Below, one piece after another: positions 18,878 to 27,376 of a stretch of DNA of 64,000 nt; positions within the stretch are counted from its first letter, which is position 1, and the number at the start of each line of letters is the position of its first letter. The DNA is from Flavobacterium lutivivi (lineage in GTDB: Bacteria > Bacteroidota > Bacteroidia > Flavobacteriales > Flavobacteriaceae): contig NZ_BMIM01000003.1 of assembly GCF_014642275.1 (NCBI RefSeq), positions 186,001 through 250,000 of the forward strand. Reading direction: 5' to 3'. The notes under the pieces are model-generated. The model saw only the letters and a program-made list of their open reading frames with translations. It was not told the origin of the DNA and searched no databases. The position numbers and the translations under genes are program-made.

Positions 18878-18908
18878 CAAATATAGAATGATTTTTAATT
18901 TATCCAAA
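18878..18908 (-). promoter_or_regulatory. tRNA-Phe promoter
   Basis: On the minus strand TTTG (18905-18908), 19-nt spacer, TATATTTG (18878-18885), an exact fit to the Bacteroidota consensus, 16 bp upstream of the mature tRNA 5' end. Confidence 0.8.
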
Positions 18909-18959
18909 ACAAATAGTAAAAAAAATCTATCGTACATTAGCATTTTAAAATTAAAGATT

Positions 18960-19694
18960 ATGCTTTTGGCAATCGATATTGGAAATAGCCGAATCAAAGC
19001 AGCTGTTTTTGAGCAAAATATACTTTTAGAAAAATTTATTTTTCTTAAAAATGAATTGGTTGAAGAGATAAATAATATTTTGAATTCTTTTATAGAAATC
19101 AATAATGTCATTATTTCATCGGTAGGAGCAATAGAAGAAAAGGATTTTAGTTTTTTGACAAAAATCGTCAACGTAACTTTTGTAAATCATCAATTTCGAT
19201 TTCCTTTTGAAAATAACTATTCAACACCAAATACTCTTGGAATTGACAGAATGGTTCTAGCAGCTGGAGCTTCATTGCTTTTTCCTGATTATTATAAATT
19301 AATTATCGATGCTGGTACTTGTGTAACTTATGATTACCTTGATGATAAAAACGTATATCATGGCGGAGCAATATCGCCAGGAATAAAACTTAGATATGAG
19401 TCATTGCATAATTATACTGCAAAACTACCATTGTTAGAGAAAAAAATCCCTGAAAACCAGATTGGTAATTCAACAAAAGAATCTATTCATTCGGGCGTTA
19501 TAAATGGTTTAATAAACGAAATAGATGGGTTCATAAACGATTATGTAAGTTCAAACGCTAAATTTATCATAATTTTGACCGGTGGTGATGCAGATTTTTT
19601 GGCTAAACAATTAAAAAATACCATATTTGCCAATTCAAATTTCCTATTAGAGAGTTTGAATTTATTATATCAATACAATCAAAAAAATGATTAG
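18960..19694 (+). CDS. coaX: Type III pantothenate kinase
   Basis: Phosphorylates pantothenate in the first committed step of coenzyme A synthesis. 244 aa from ATG at 18960; a 24-codon upstream extension starting at 18888 adds residues before the universal N-terminus and overlaps the tRNA promoter region, so it was rejected. ASKHA-fold motifs: AIDIGNSRIK (phosphate-binding, D6), TLGIDRM (residues 92-98, pantothenate site) and DAGTCVTYD (117-125). GGAISPGI follows. The stop overlaps the next start (ATGATTAG), so it heads a six-gene tight operon of envelope proteins. Confidence 0.95.
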   Translation: MLLAIDIGNSRIKAAVFEQNILLEKFIFLKNELVEEINNILNSFIEINNVIISSVGAIEEKDFSFLTKIVNVTFVNHQFRFPFENNYSTPNTLGIDRMVLAAGASLLFPDYYKLIIDAGTCVTYDYLDDKNVYHGGAISPGIKLRYESLHNYTAKLPLLEKKIPENQIGNSTKESIHSGVINGLINEIDGFINDYVSSNAKFIIILTGGDADFLAKQLKNTIFANSNFLLESLNLLYQYNQKND

Positions 19695-20937
19695 AAAAAT
19701 TATAACAAGTTTTATCTTGTTTTCAGTATTTGCCACTTTTGCACAAGAAAGCTCATCTTCACCATATTCGTTTTACGGTATAGGCGATGTAAAATTTAAA
19801 GGAACTGCCGAAACACGTTCGATGGGTGGAGTTTCAGTTTTTTCGGATAGTATTCACCTCAATTTGCAAAACCCAGCGCAATTGGCAAGTTTAAAGCTAA
19901 CTTCTTTTGCCGTTGGCGGAACTTATCTAAATACAAAATTAAAGTCGGAAACTCAAGAGGAAAAAGCTAGAAGAACTACACTTGATTATTTAGCCATAGG
20001 AATTCCAACAGGGAAACTTGCTTTTGCTTTTGGATTAATTCCTTACAGCGCAGTTGGATATAAAATTCAAAAATTATCTACAGATACTGATCCTTTAACA
20101 ACAAGATATAATGGTTCTGGAGGTATTAATAAAGTGTTTTTTGGAATGGCTTATAAGTTGACAAAAAATATAAACATTGGTGTGGATGCAAATTATAATT
20201 TTGGAACTATAGAAACAACAAGTTTGCGTTTTCTCGATGCTGTTCAGTTTGGAACTAGAGAAACAAATCATTCAGAGTTGAGTGGTTTCAACATCAATGC
20301 AGGTTTAGCTTTTCAAACAAAAGTTAAAAGTAAATACACTTATTTTGGTAGTGTAGTTTATTCGCCAGTTTCTGATTTAACATTGCAAAACGAAAGAGAA
20401 ATAGCAACTGTTCAATTTTCGTCTTCAGGAAGCACAAGCGTAGTAGATCTTCAAAATATTATAGTTCCAGATGCTAAAATGAAATTGCCTTCAAAGTTTT
20501 CTATAGGTTCTGGATTTGGAGAAGTAAAAAAATGGTTAATTGGTGCAGAAGTTACTTTTCAATCAAACAGTGATTTAAAAAACAGATTTGATGACATAAA
20601 CGGTGTTGTTTTTGAAAACTCAACACGATACAGCCTTGGAGGTTATTTTATACCTAATTTTAATTCCTATGCTGATTATTATAAAAGAATTACTTATCGT
20701 GGAGGTTTGCGTTTTGAAAATACTGGAATGGTTATCCAAGACAAAAAAATTGACGATTTTGCAGTGAATTTTGGATTAGGATTACCGCTAGGTGGAACTT
20801 TTTCAAATATTAATATTAACTTTGAAATAGGTAAAAGAGGAACAAAATATTATAATTTAATTCAAGAAAATTATTTCAATCTTAGTTTAGGTTTCTCTTT
20901 GAGCGACAGATGGTTTGTAAAACGTAAATACGATTAA
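19687..20937 (+). CDS. Outer membrane beta-barrel protein, function unknown
   Basis: 416 aa with a signal peptide (cut near ATFAQES, about residue 19). The start YSFYGIGDVKFKGTAETRSM is followed by MGGVSVFSDS and LNLQNPAQLASL, a pattern shared with FadL/OmpP1/PorV-like barrels of Bacteroidota, where the N-terminus marks a set of alternating strands. The rest alternates polar and hydrophobic residues as barrel strands do, ending FSLSDRWFVKRKYD. It overlaps coaX by 8 bases and is followed 5 bp later by a TPR protein and then lptC, so a role in envelope or lipid transport is plausible, but the substrate is unknown. Confidence 0.75.
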   Translation: MIRKIITSFILFSVFATFAQESSSSPYSFYGIGDVKFKGTAETRSMGGVSVFSDSIHLNLQNPAQLASLKLTSFAVGGTYLNTKLKSETQEEKARRTTLDYLAIGIPTGKLAFAFGLIPYSAVGYKIQKLSTDTDPLTTRYNGSGGINKVFFGMAYKLTKNINIGVDANYNFGTIETTSLRFLDAVQFGTRETNHSELSGFNINAGLAFQTKVKSKYTYFGSVVYSPVSDLTLQNEREIATVQFSSSGSTSVVDLQNIIVPDAKMKLPSKFSIGSGFGEVKKWLIGAEVTFQSNSDLKNRFDDINGVVFENSTRYSLGGYFIPNFNSYADYYKRITYRGGLRFENTGMVIQDKKIDDFAVNFGLGLPLGGTFSNININFEIGKRGTKYYNLIQENYFNLSLGFSLSDRWFVKRKYD

Positions 20938-20942
20938 ACCTC

Positions 20943-22208
20943 ATGAAAAAAATCTTTTTCTTCTTAGCTATTTTTTCTTTCTTCTTTTCAAATGCTCAAA
21001 AGGAAGATTGCTCAGCATATGTGAGTGAATACAAAGGTTTGCTGGATGAAGGAAAAGTCAATGAAGCCTATTTGCCTTGGACAACTGTAAAGAAAAATTG
21101 CCCAAAGCTGAATGAAGAATTATACCTTGATGGTTTCAAGATACTTCAATACAAAGTTGACAATCTTCAAGGAGAAGAAAAAGATAAAGCAGTAGAGGAA
21201 ATTTTATCGTTGCATGACGCTTTCTATAAAAATTTTCCAGAAAAAAATCAAGAAATTGAACTGAACAAAGCATTGGTTTTGATAAAAAATTCAGTTGAAA
21301 ACAAGAATAAAATTTATAATTGGCTCGATGTAGCTTTTAGTAAATATCCCAACAAAATAGATGATGTTCAGGCATTTTTCAACTATTTTAGTTTGTCATA
21401 TGATAAATTTTCTGAAGCTGAAAAAACAATAACAGCCGATAAGCTCATCGAACGATACATTTTACTCAGTGGATTATTGGATAAATTAGAAATTTCCAAT
21501 CCTGAAAAACAACAAGATTATGCTGCTGCTCAAAAAGGGATTAATGGACTAGCGAGCAATGTGATGACGTGTGAGAACTTGACGAATTATTTTTCAAAAG
21601 AATTATCCAAAAACAATGATAATGTAGATTGGTTATCATCTTCATTGAGCACTTTGCAAAAAAAATGTAGCGGTTCACCACTTTTTAAAACTATGGCTGA
21701 AAGATTTTATAAGTTGAATGAGAATAATGTTTCAGCAAAATACATGGCTATAGCTTCACTTAAAGACAGAGATTTTGACAATGCTAAAAAATATTATATA
21801 AAATCTGCTGAGCTTGAAAACAACCCAATAGAAAAAGCAAAAATATATTACACACTTGCTGCAAGTTTACATAGTGATGAGCCACAAAAAGCCAAAGAAT
21901 ATTTAAAAAAATCAATAGATTTTGACCCAAAAAACGGAAGAACTTACTTATATCTTGCGCAACTTTATGTAAACAACGTTTCGCAATGTTCCATGAATGA
22001 TTTCGAAAAGAAAGTAGTTTACTATCTAGCTATAAAAACAGCCCAAAAGGCACAAGAAGCTGAGCCGATTTTAAAATCTTATGTCACTAGATTTAATGCT
22101 GAAAATGGTAAAAAAGCATTGACTGATAATGATATAAAAGATGGAAAACTTAGCGGAAAATCCATAAAATTAGGTTGTTGGATAAATGAAACAATAGTTT
22201 TGCCTTAG
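20943..22208 (+). CDS. Exported TPR-repeat protein
   Basis: 421 aa, signal peptide cut near FFSNAQ (about residue 19). The body is helical with tetratricopeptide-like repeats, clearest at about 255-345: YMAIASLKDRDFDNAKKYY, then KAKIYYTLAASL and RTYLYLAQLYVNN. Cysteines occur at 23, 54, 209, 235, 345 and 412 (approximate). It probably acts in the periplasm as a protein-interaction scaffold. It lies between an outer membrane barrel and lptC with 4-5 bp gaps, so it is likely made together with them. I do not recognise a more specific function. Confidence 0.75.
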   Translation: MKKIFFFLAIFSFFFSNAQKEDCSAYVSEYKGLLDEGKVNEAYLPWTTVKKNCPKLNEELYLDGFKILQYKVDNLQGEEKDKAVEEILSLHDAFYKNFPEKNQEIELNKALVLIKNSVENKNKIYNWLDVAFSKYPNKIDDVQAFFNYFSLSYDKFSEAEKTITADKLIERYILLSGLLDKLEISNPEKQQDYAAAQKGINGLASNVMTCENLTNYFSKELSKNNDNVDWLSSSLSTLQKKCSGSPLFKTMAERFYKLNENNVSAKYMAIASLKDRDFDNAKKYYIKSAELENNPIEKAKIYYTLAASLHSDEPQKAKEYLKKSIDFDPKNGRTYLYLAQLYVNNVSQCSMNDFEKKVVYYLAIKTAQKAQEAEPILKSYVTRFNAENGKKALTDNDIKDGKLSGKSIKLGCWINETIVLP

Positions 22209-22212
22209 TAAA

Positions 22213-22743
22213 ATGAAAAGAATTGTATTATTTCTCTTTACTCTCATTTTGTTTTCCTGCGAAAGCAATTTCAAAGAAGTTCAAAAAATGAGCTTAGCTG
22301 AATTTAAACCCAGCGGTGAAGCAGATACAATAAACTTGAAATATACAGACTCTGGAAAAATTCAAGCAGTTTTAAAAAGCCCAAGAATGCTTGATTATGC
22401 TACTGTAGAATATCCTTTCACAGAATTTCCAAAAGGGATTGATTTAACGTTGTTTGATAAAAATGGCAGAAAAACATTTGTAAAATCAAACTTTGCAGTA
22501 TCCTACAAAGGAACTGATATTATTGACCTCAGAGGAAAAGTAACCATTTCAAACGAAAATGGCGAAATGCTAGAAACAGAACAGTTGTATTACGACCAAA
22601 AAGACGAATGGTTTTATACCGAAAAAAGATTTAAATTTACTTCTCCAAAAGGAGTTTCATTTGGTGAAGGAATTGATTTTAGCAAAGATTTTAAAAAGGT
22701 AAATTCTCAAAAAATCTCTGGAGAAGTCAATCAAACAGAATAG
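22213..22743 (+). CDS. lptC: LptC-like LPS export protein (lipoprotein form)
   Basis: 176 aa predicted member of the LptC family, which passes lipopolysaccharide from the inner membrane LptBFG exporter to LptA. Unlike the E. coli form with a transmembrane anchor, it carries a lipobox (LILFSCESN, Cys16), as is common in Bacteroidota. The beta-jellyroll region starts at about residue 40 (INLKYTDSGKIQAVLKSPRM) and includes the ...VTISNENGEMLETEQLYYD signature and the EGIDFSKDF end. Fourth gene of the coaX operon; 4-bp gaps on both sides. Confidence 0.9.
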   Translation: MKRIVLFLFTLILFSCESNFKEVQKMSLAEFKPSGEADTINLKYTDSGKIQAVLKSPRMLDYATVEYPFTEFPKGIDLTLFDKNGRKTFVKSNFAVSYKGTDIIDLRGKVTISNENGEMLETEQLYYDQKDEWFYTEKRFKFTSPKGVSFGEGIDFSKDFKKVNSQKISGEVNQTE

Positions 22744-22747
22744 AAAT

Positions 22748-22945
22748 ATGAATTATTTAAGATTTACTCAATACGCTTACTTGATTGCAGGACTTGTTTT
22801 TGCAGTTGATGCTTTTATAAAATATCAAGAAGAGGAAACCAACAAGGCTATAATAAGTGCAATTTTTGCAGTGATTGGTGTTTTTATGTTTTTCTTCAGA
22901 CGCAATTATGCCAAACGCTTTGATCAGCGTAATAAAAAAGAGTAA
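22748..22945 (+). CDS. Small two-helix membrane protein
   Basis: 65 aa with two predicted membrane helices (about 9-24 and 33-50) and a basic C-terminus (RRNYAKRFDQRNKKE). It lies between lptC and the CorC-like gene, 4 and 3 bp apart, in the same tight operon, so translation is very probable. I do not recognise a family with a known role. Confidence 0.75.
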   Translation: MNYLRFTQYAYLIAGLVFAVDAFIKYQEEETNKAIISAIFAVIGVFMFFFRRNYAKRFDQRNKKE

Positions 22946-22948
22946 TTT

Positions 22949-24214
22949 ATGGAAATCGGAATTATCATTGTCTGTTTGATACTTTCCGCTTTTTTTTCCG
23001 GAATGGAAATAGCCTATGTTTCTTCCAATAAAATTTACCTTGAAATAGAAAAAAAACAAGGTGGATTTCTTTCCGAAATACTAGCAAAACTTACTGAGAA
23101 TCCGTCTAAATTTATTGCAACAATGCTTGTTGGGAATAACGTTGCATTGGTTGTTTATGGATTTTTTATGGGCGAAATGGTGAAGCATTGGCTTGAAAAT
23201 CTTGGGTGGCATTTTTCAGGAATTTTCGAAATTATTATTCAAACGAGTATATCAACTTTGATAGTTTTGATTACTTCAGAGTTTTTGCCAAAAGTATTCT
23301 TTCAGATTTACGCCAATACAATCATAAAAGCATTTGCATTACCAGCTTACATTTTTTATAAACTGTTTTATTATATATCAACATTCATGATTTCGATTTC
23401 AGATTTTGTTTTGAGAAAATTTTTCAAAACCGAAGGAGATCAAGTGAATTTGACATTCACCAAAATAGATTTGGGGAATTACATTACGCAACAAATGAGC
23501 ACAGTTGAAAACAAAGATAATGTTGACTCTGAAATACAAATTTTTCAAAATGCATTAGAGTTTTCAGGAGTAAAAGCTCGCGACATTATGACGCCTAGAA
23601 CAGAGCTAGTTGCAGTAGATTTATATGATTCGGTGGCAGAATTAAGGCAGTTGTTTATTGAAACGGGTTATTCAAAAATATTGGTTTTTCAAAACACACT
23701 CGATGATATCATTGGGTATGTTCATTCATTTGAATTATTCAAAAAACCAAGAACCATAAAATCAGTTTTGATTCCTGTGGAATTCATTCCAGAAACCATG
23801 TTTGTAAAAGACGCATTGGATATTTTGACAAAAAAGAGAAAAAGTGTTGCAGTTATAATTGATGAATATGGAGGAACTTCGGGAATAATTACCGTTGAAG
23901 ATATTATTGAAGAACTTTTTGGTGAAATAGAAGATGAACATGACGACGATGAATTATTAATTGAAAAACAAGAAACAGAAAATACATTTATTTTTTCAAC
24001 AAGACTCGATGTTGCCTACATCAACGAAAAATATGAATTACAAATCCCAGAAAACGATTCCTATGGAACTCTTGGCGGATTTATAGTTAACTTCACGAAA
24101 GAAATTCCACAAAAAAGCGACAAAATTGCAATAGAAAACTTCCTTTTTGAAATTTTGGAAGCTACAAACAAAAAAATTGAAATAGTCAAAATGACTATCA
24201 GTGACAAAAATTAA
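22949..24214 (+). CDS. HlyC/CorC (CNNM) family transporter-associated protein
   Basis: 421 aa inner-membrane protein. The N-terminal CNNM/DUF21 domain has about four helices (about 1-180) and begins with ILSAFFSGMEIAYVSSN, the family signature. A pair of CBS domains follows (about 210-330), with ARDIMTPRTELVAVD and VAVIIDEYGGTSGIITVEDI. The CorC/HlyC C-terminal domain covers about 345-420 (YGTLGGFIVNFTKEIP). Members are linked to magnesium or cobalt homeostasis, and a paralogue, GldE, acts in gliding motility; which role applies is not clear. Last gene of the coaX operon. Confidence 0.9.
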   Translation: MEIGIIIVCLILSAFFSGMEIAYVSSNKIYLEIEKKQGGFLSEILAKLTENPSKFIATMLVGNNVALVVYGFFMGEMVKHWLENLGWHFSGIFEIIIQTSISTLIVLITSEFLPKVFFQIYANTIIKAFALPAYIFYKLFYYISTFMISISDFVLRKFFKTEGDQVNLTFTKIDLGNYITQQMSTVENKDNVDSEIQIFQNALEFSGVKARDIMTPRTELVAVDLYDSVAELRQLFIETGYSKILVFQNTLDDIIGYVHSFELFKKPRTIKSVLIPVEFIPETMFVKDALDILTKKRKSVAVIIDEYGGTSGIITVEDIIEELFGEIEDEHDDDELLIEKQETENTFIFSTRLDVAYINEKYELQIPENDSYGTLGGFIVNFTKEIPQKSDKIAIENFLFEILEATNKKIEIVKMTISDKN

Positions 24215-24315
24215 TAAAAAATCAAAAAAATAGTTAAAAATTATAGCTTTACGATTGTTATTATTTCGTAGATAATTGTATTTTCGCAAACTGAATTAAA
24301 ATAACGTAATAGAAA

Positions 24316-26406
24316 ATGGCAGTTTTATCAAAAATTAGACAACGTTCAGGCTTACTATTGCTTGCTATTGGTTTCGCATTGTTGGCTTTTGTTGTACAAG
24401 ATTTGTTTACAAAAGGATTTAACAGTTTGTCAAAAGAAGTTGGTAGTGTAAACGGAAAAGACATTTCTTTTGAAGACTTTAGAGTAAAAGTTGCAAATGT
24501 AGAAAAGAGTGGACAAGGAATGTCATCTATGCAAGCCTCAAATCAAGTTTGGAATCAAGAAGTTAGTATAGCTTTATTGAGTACAGAGTTTGACAAATTA
24601 GGGTTAAGAGTAGGTGAAAAACACATATTAGAAGTTTTGAAAAATGATCCAAATATTGGTCAAAATCAAATGTTTCTAAATGCTGCTGGAAAATTTGACA
24701 TTCAAAAATTTAAAGATTATTTCAAATCAAATCCAGAAGGAATTCAGTTTCTAAAAGACAAAGAAAAAGATGCTGAAATCAATGCAAAATATCAAATCTA
24801 CAACTCACTTGTAAAAGGAGGATTGTTTACTACTGAAGCTGAAGGAAAATTAAAATATCAAATGGAAGCTGACAAAGTTACTTTTGATTTTGTGAATGTT
24901 CCATTTTCTTCAATCAAAGACAGCGATGTAAAAGTTACAGACGAAGACATTACTGCCTACATGAAAACTAAAGAAAAAAGATTCAAATCAGAAGAGACTA
25001 GAGAGATTGATTATGTTCTTGTAGAAGATAAACCATCCGCTCAAGATGATGCAGAATCTATTAAAAAAATACAATCATTATTGAATCCTAGCGTAAGATA
25101 CAATAATGAAACAGGTAAAAATGATACAATTCAAGGATTTAAATCAGCTGCAAATGTGGCAGAATTTGTAAATGCAAATTCAGATATTCCTTTCGATTCA
25201 ACCTATATTGCAAAACAAGATTTACCTGCAGAAAATGCTGAGCAATTATTCAACTTGCCTGTAGGAGAAGTTTTTGGACCATACAAATTCAACAATTACT
25301 ATTGTCTAAGCAAAGCATTGGGAAGAAAAGCTGGAGCAAAAGCAAAAGCAAGTCATATCCTTATCAGCTGGGAAGGAACAAGAGTTCCATCTAAAAAAGA
25401 AAAAAGAACTAAAGAGGAAGCAAAAGCAAAAGCAGATGATTTATTAGCTCAAGCAAAAGCAAATCCTAACAACTTCTTCATGTTAGCTCTAACAAATTCT
25501 GATGACTCTTCTGCTCAAAATGGAGGTGATTTAGGGTTTTTTGGACCTGGACAAATGGTAAAACCATTCAATGATTTTGTATTCAACAACCCAATAGGAA
25601 CTATAGGTTTAGTTGAAACTGAATTTGGATATCACATCATCAAAGTTACTGACAAGCAAGATGCAGTTAAGTTAGCAACAATTGCTCAAAAAATTGAACC
25701 TTCAGAAGCTACGGATAACAAAACTTATGAAACTGCAACTAATTTTGAAATGAAAGCAGCAAGCAAAGATTTTGCAGCTTTGGCAAAAGAAATGAAATTG
25801 AAAGTTAACCCAGCAATTAGAGTAAAAGCTATCGATGAAGGATTTGGAACAATCAGTAATCAAAGACAAATCGTTAAATGGGTATTTGGCGATGATACTA
25901 AAATTGGTGATGTAAAAAGATTTGAAGTACCAAATGTTGGTCACGTTATAGTAAAACTTAAAAAAGTAACCGAAAAAGGTCTAATGACTGTTGAAGAAGC
26001 TAGACCAATGGTTGAGCCAATACTTAAAAACAAGAAAAAAGCAGAAATGATTAAAGCAAAAATGAAAGGTTCTTCATTAGCTTCAATTGCTTCTTCAAAC
26101 AAAGTTACTGTTATGAATGCTGTTGATTTAACATTAGAAAATCCAGCAATTCCAGGAGCAGGATTTGAACCAAAAGTGGTTGGAACTGCTTTCTCTTCAA
26201 AAGTTGGTCAAGTTTCACAACCTATCGATGGTAACACAGGTGTATATGTTATAGCTACAAAAGCGGTAACCAAAGCACCAAAACTTCCAAAACATGATGA
26301 ATATGTTAACAAGATGAAACAACAAGTGGCGTCTTATGCAGGAAGAGTTTTACCAGCGTTGAAAAACGAAGCTGATATTACAGACAATAGAGCTAATTTC
26401 TATTAA
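24316..26406 (+). CDS. ppiD: PpiD-like membrane-anchored peptidyl-prolyl isomerase
   Basis: 696 aa periplasmic foldase. One N-terminal membrane anchor at about 12-34 (LLLLAIGFALLAFVVQDLF) has no cleavage site, as in PpiD. The SurA-N-like chaperone domain occupies about 40-240. A parvulin domain lies at about 345-450: ASHILISWEG, then GGDLGFFGPGQMVKPF and FGYHIIKV. A second, weaker rotamase-like segment is near the C-terminus. It would help outer membrane protein folding. A candidate promoter, TTG (24256-24258), 20 nt, TATTTTCG (24279-24286; one mismatch), precedes it. Function as an isomerase is inferred from the parvulin motifs. Confidence 0.9.
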   Translation: MAVLSKIRQRSGLLLLAIGFALLAFVVQDLFTKGFNSLSKEVGSVNGKDISFEDFRVKVANVEKSGQGMSSMQASNQVWNQEVSIALLSTEFDKLGLRVGEKHILEVLKNDPNIGQNQMFLNAAGKFDIQKFKDYFKSNPEGIQFLKDKEKDAEINAKYQIYNSLVKGGLFTTEAEGKLKYQMEADKVTFDFVNVPFSSIKDSDVKVTDEDITAYMKTKEKRFKSEETREIDYVLVEDKPSAQDDAESIKKIQSLLNPSVRYNNETGKNDTIQGFKSAANVAEFVNANSDIPFDSTYIAKQDLPAENAEQLFNLPVGEVFGPYKFNNYYCLSKALGRKAGAKAKASHILISWEGTRVPSKKEKRTKEEAKAKADDLLAQAKANPNNFFMLALTNSDDSSAQNGGDLGFFGPGQMVKPFNDFVFNNPIGTIGLVETEFGYHIIKVTDKQDAVKLATIAQKIEPSEATDNKTYETATNFEMKAASKDFAALAKEMKLKVNPAIRVKAIDEGFGTISNQRQIVKWVFGDDTKIGDVKRFEVPNVGHVIVKLKKVTEKGLMTVEEARPMVEPILKNKKKAEMIKAKMKGSSLASIASSNKVTVMNAVDLTLENPAIPGAGFEPKVVGTAFSSKVGQVSQPIDGNTGVYVIATKAVTKAPKLPKHDEYVNKMKQQVASYAGRVLPALKNEADITDNRANFY

Positions 26407-26427
26407 TACAATATAGTGTTAAAACAT

Positions 26428-26459
26428 AAAAAAACCCAAGCATTTGCTTGGGTTTTTTT
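26428..26459. terminator. Bidirectional terminator between ppiD and the GHMP kinase
   Basis: CCCAAGC (26435-26441) pairs with GCTTGGG (26446-26452), loop ATTT, flanked by seven A and seven T. It serves both convergent genes; the T tract overlaps the stop codon of the minus-strand kinase. Confidence 0.9.
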
Positions 26460-27372
26460 ATAAAATCATTTTTTCATATTCCAAAACGATGGGATAGCCT
26501 TTTTCTTCAAAGTATTTTTTTGGGTCATTTTTTGAAATAACCATGACAAAATCTCCACCCCAAGCACCTAAACTTTTTATAACTCCGTCAAAATCCTCAA
26601 AAAGACTTTCCTTAATTGTACTCATCGACAATAAGTTGCTCAACTCTATTTCGTGTAACTCAATTTCTTTGGTAAACTCTTCGAGACTTTCAGTAGTTAT
26701 AATTTTATTAGTGATTTTGTCAATTTTTGAGATAGCTTTAAAAATATCACCTCGATTTCTAAAATATTCAGCAATTGCATTTTTACTATTCCTTTTCTGA
26801 TTTAGATAAACAAAATATAGGTTTTCTCTAAAATCTGGATGAAAATTTATAGCGGTTACAATAGGTTTTTCCTCTCTCAATTGATAGATAATAGGTGAGT
26901 TATTACTAGCACAAGCAACATCATAACCACTACCACCAAAACTATTTCTGAGTAAAGTATATGCATCAATATTAATCCATTGAGCAATATTGTTGATGAG
27001 AGTTGACGATGTTCCCAAACCCCAGTTTTTTGGAAATGTTAGCTGAGTAGTTATTTTGTAACCTTTTGATTTAGTAATAAAATCTGAATTTGTTTTATAA
27101 GCTTCATGCAAAATTTCAATCAATGTATTTTTTATGTTTTGCGATAAATCTGCTTTTTCTTTCTTAATAATGGAATCAAAAGGAATATTAGCTTCAAACC
27201 AAATACTTCCGTCATGGTCAAAACTTTGCCAATGAATAAGATTTCCATTGGTTTCTTCAACGATGAGATTTTGGCCAAATTTTGTTGGCAAAGCAAAGGC
27301 TTTTGCACCATCAAGCACAACATATTCGCCTGTGATGAGTAGTTTTCCGTTGCTATAAAATTCTCTTTTCAA
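26458..27372 (-). CDS. GYDIA-family GHMP kinase (mevalonate pathway)
   Basis: 304 aa sugar/isoprenoid-type kinase. The GHMP ATP-loop is PKNWGLGTSST (about 114-124), and GGSGYDVACAS (about 145-155) gives the family its name. The start is a true TTG at 27372: homologues begin at this residue (MK.EFYSNGKLL-type), and the upstream frame is closed by the HMG-CoA reductase end only 5 bases away. Linked genes imply that it phosphorylates mevalonate or phosphomevalonate. Which of the two steps is not settled by the sequence. Confidence 0.85.
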   Translation of the reverse strand: MKREFYSNGKLLITGEYVVLDGAKAFALPTKFGQNLIVEETNGNLIHWQSFDHDGSIWFEANIPFDSIIKKEKADLSQNIKNTLIEILHEAYKTNSDFITKSKGYKITTQLTFPKNWGLGTSSTLINNIAQWINIDAYTLLRNSFGGSGYDVACASNNSPIIYQLREEKPIVTAINFHPDFRENLYFVYLNQKRNSKNAIAEYFRNRGDIFKAISKIDKITNKIITTESLEEFTKEIELHEIELSNLLSMSTIKESLFEDFDGVIKSLGAWGGDFVMVISKNDPKKYFEEKGYPIVLEYEKMIL

Positions 27373-27376
27373 GGAT

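Noticed and set aside
18888-18959. Upstream extension of coaX
   Set aside because: It overlaps the tRNA-Phe promoter region and adds 24 residues before the conserved DIGNSR start.
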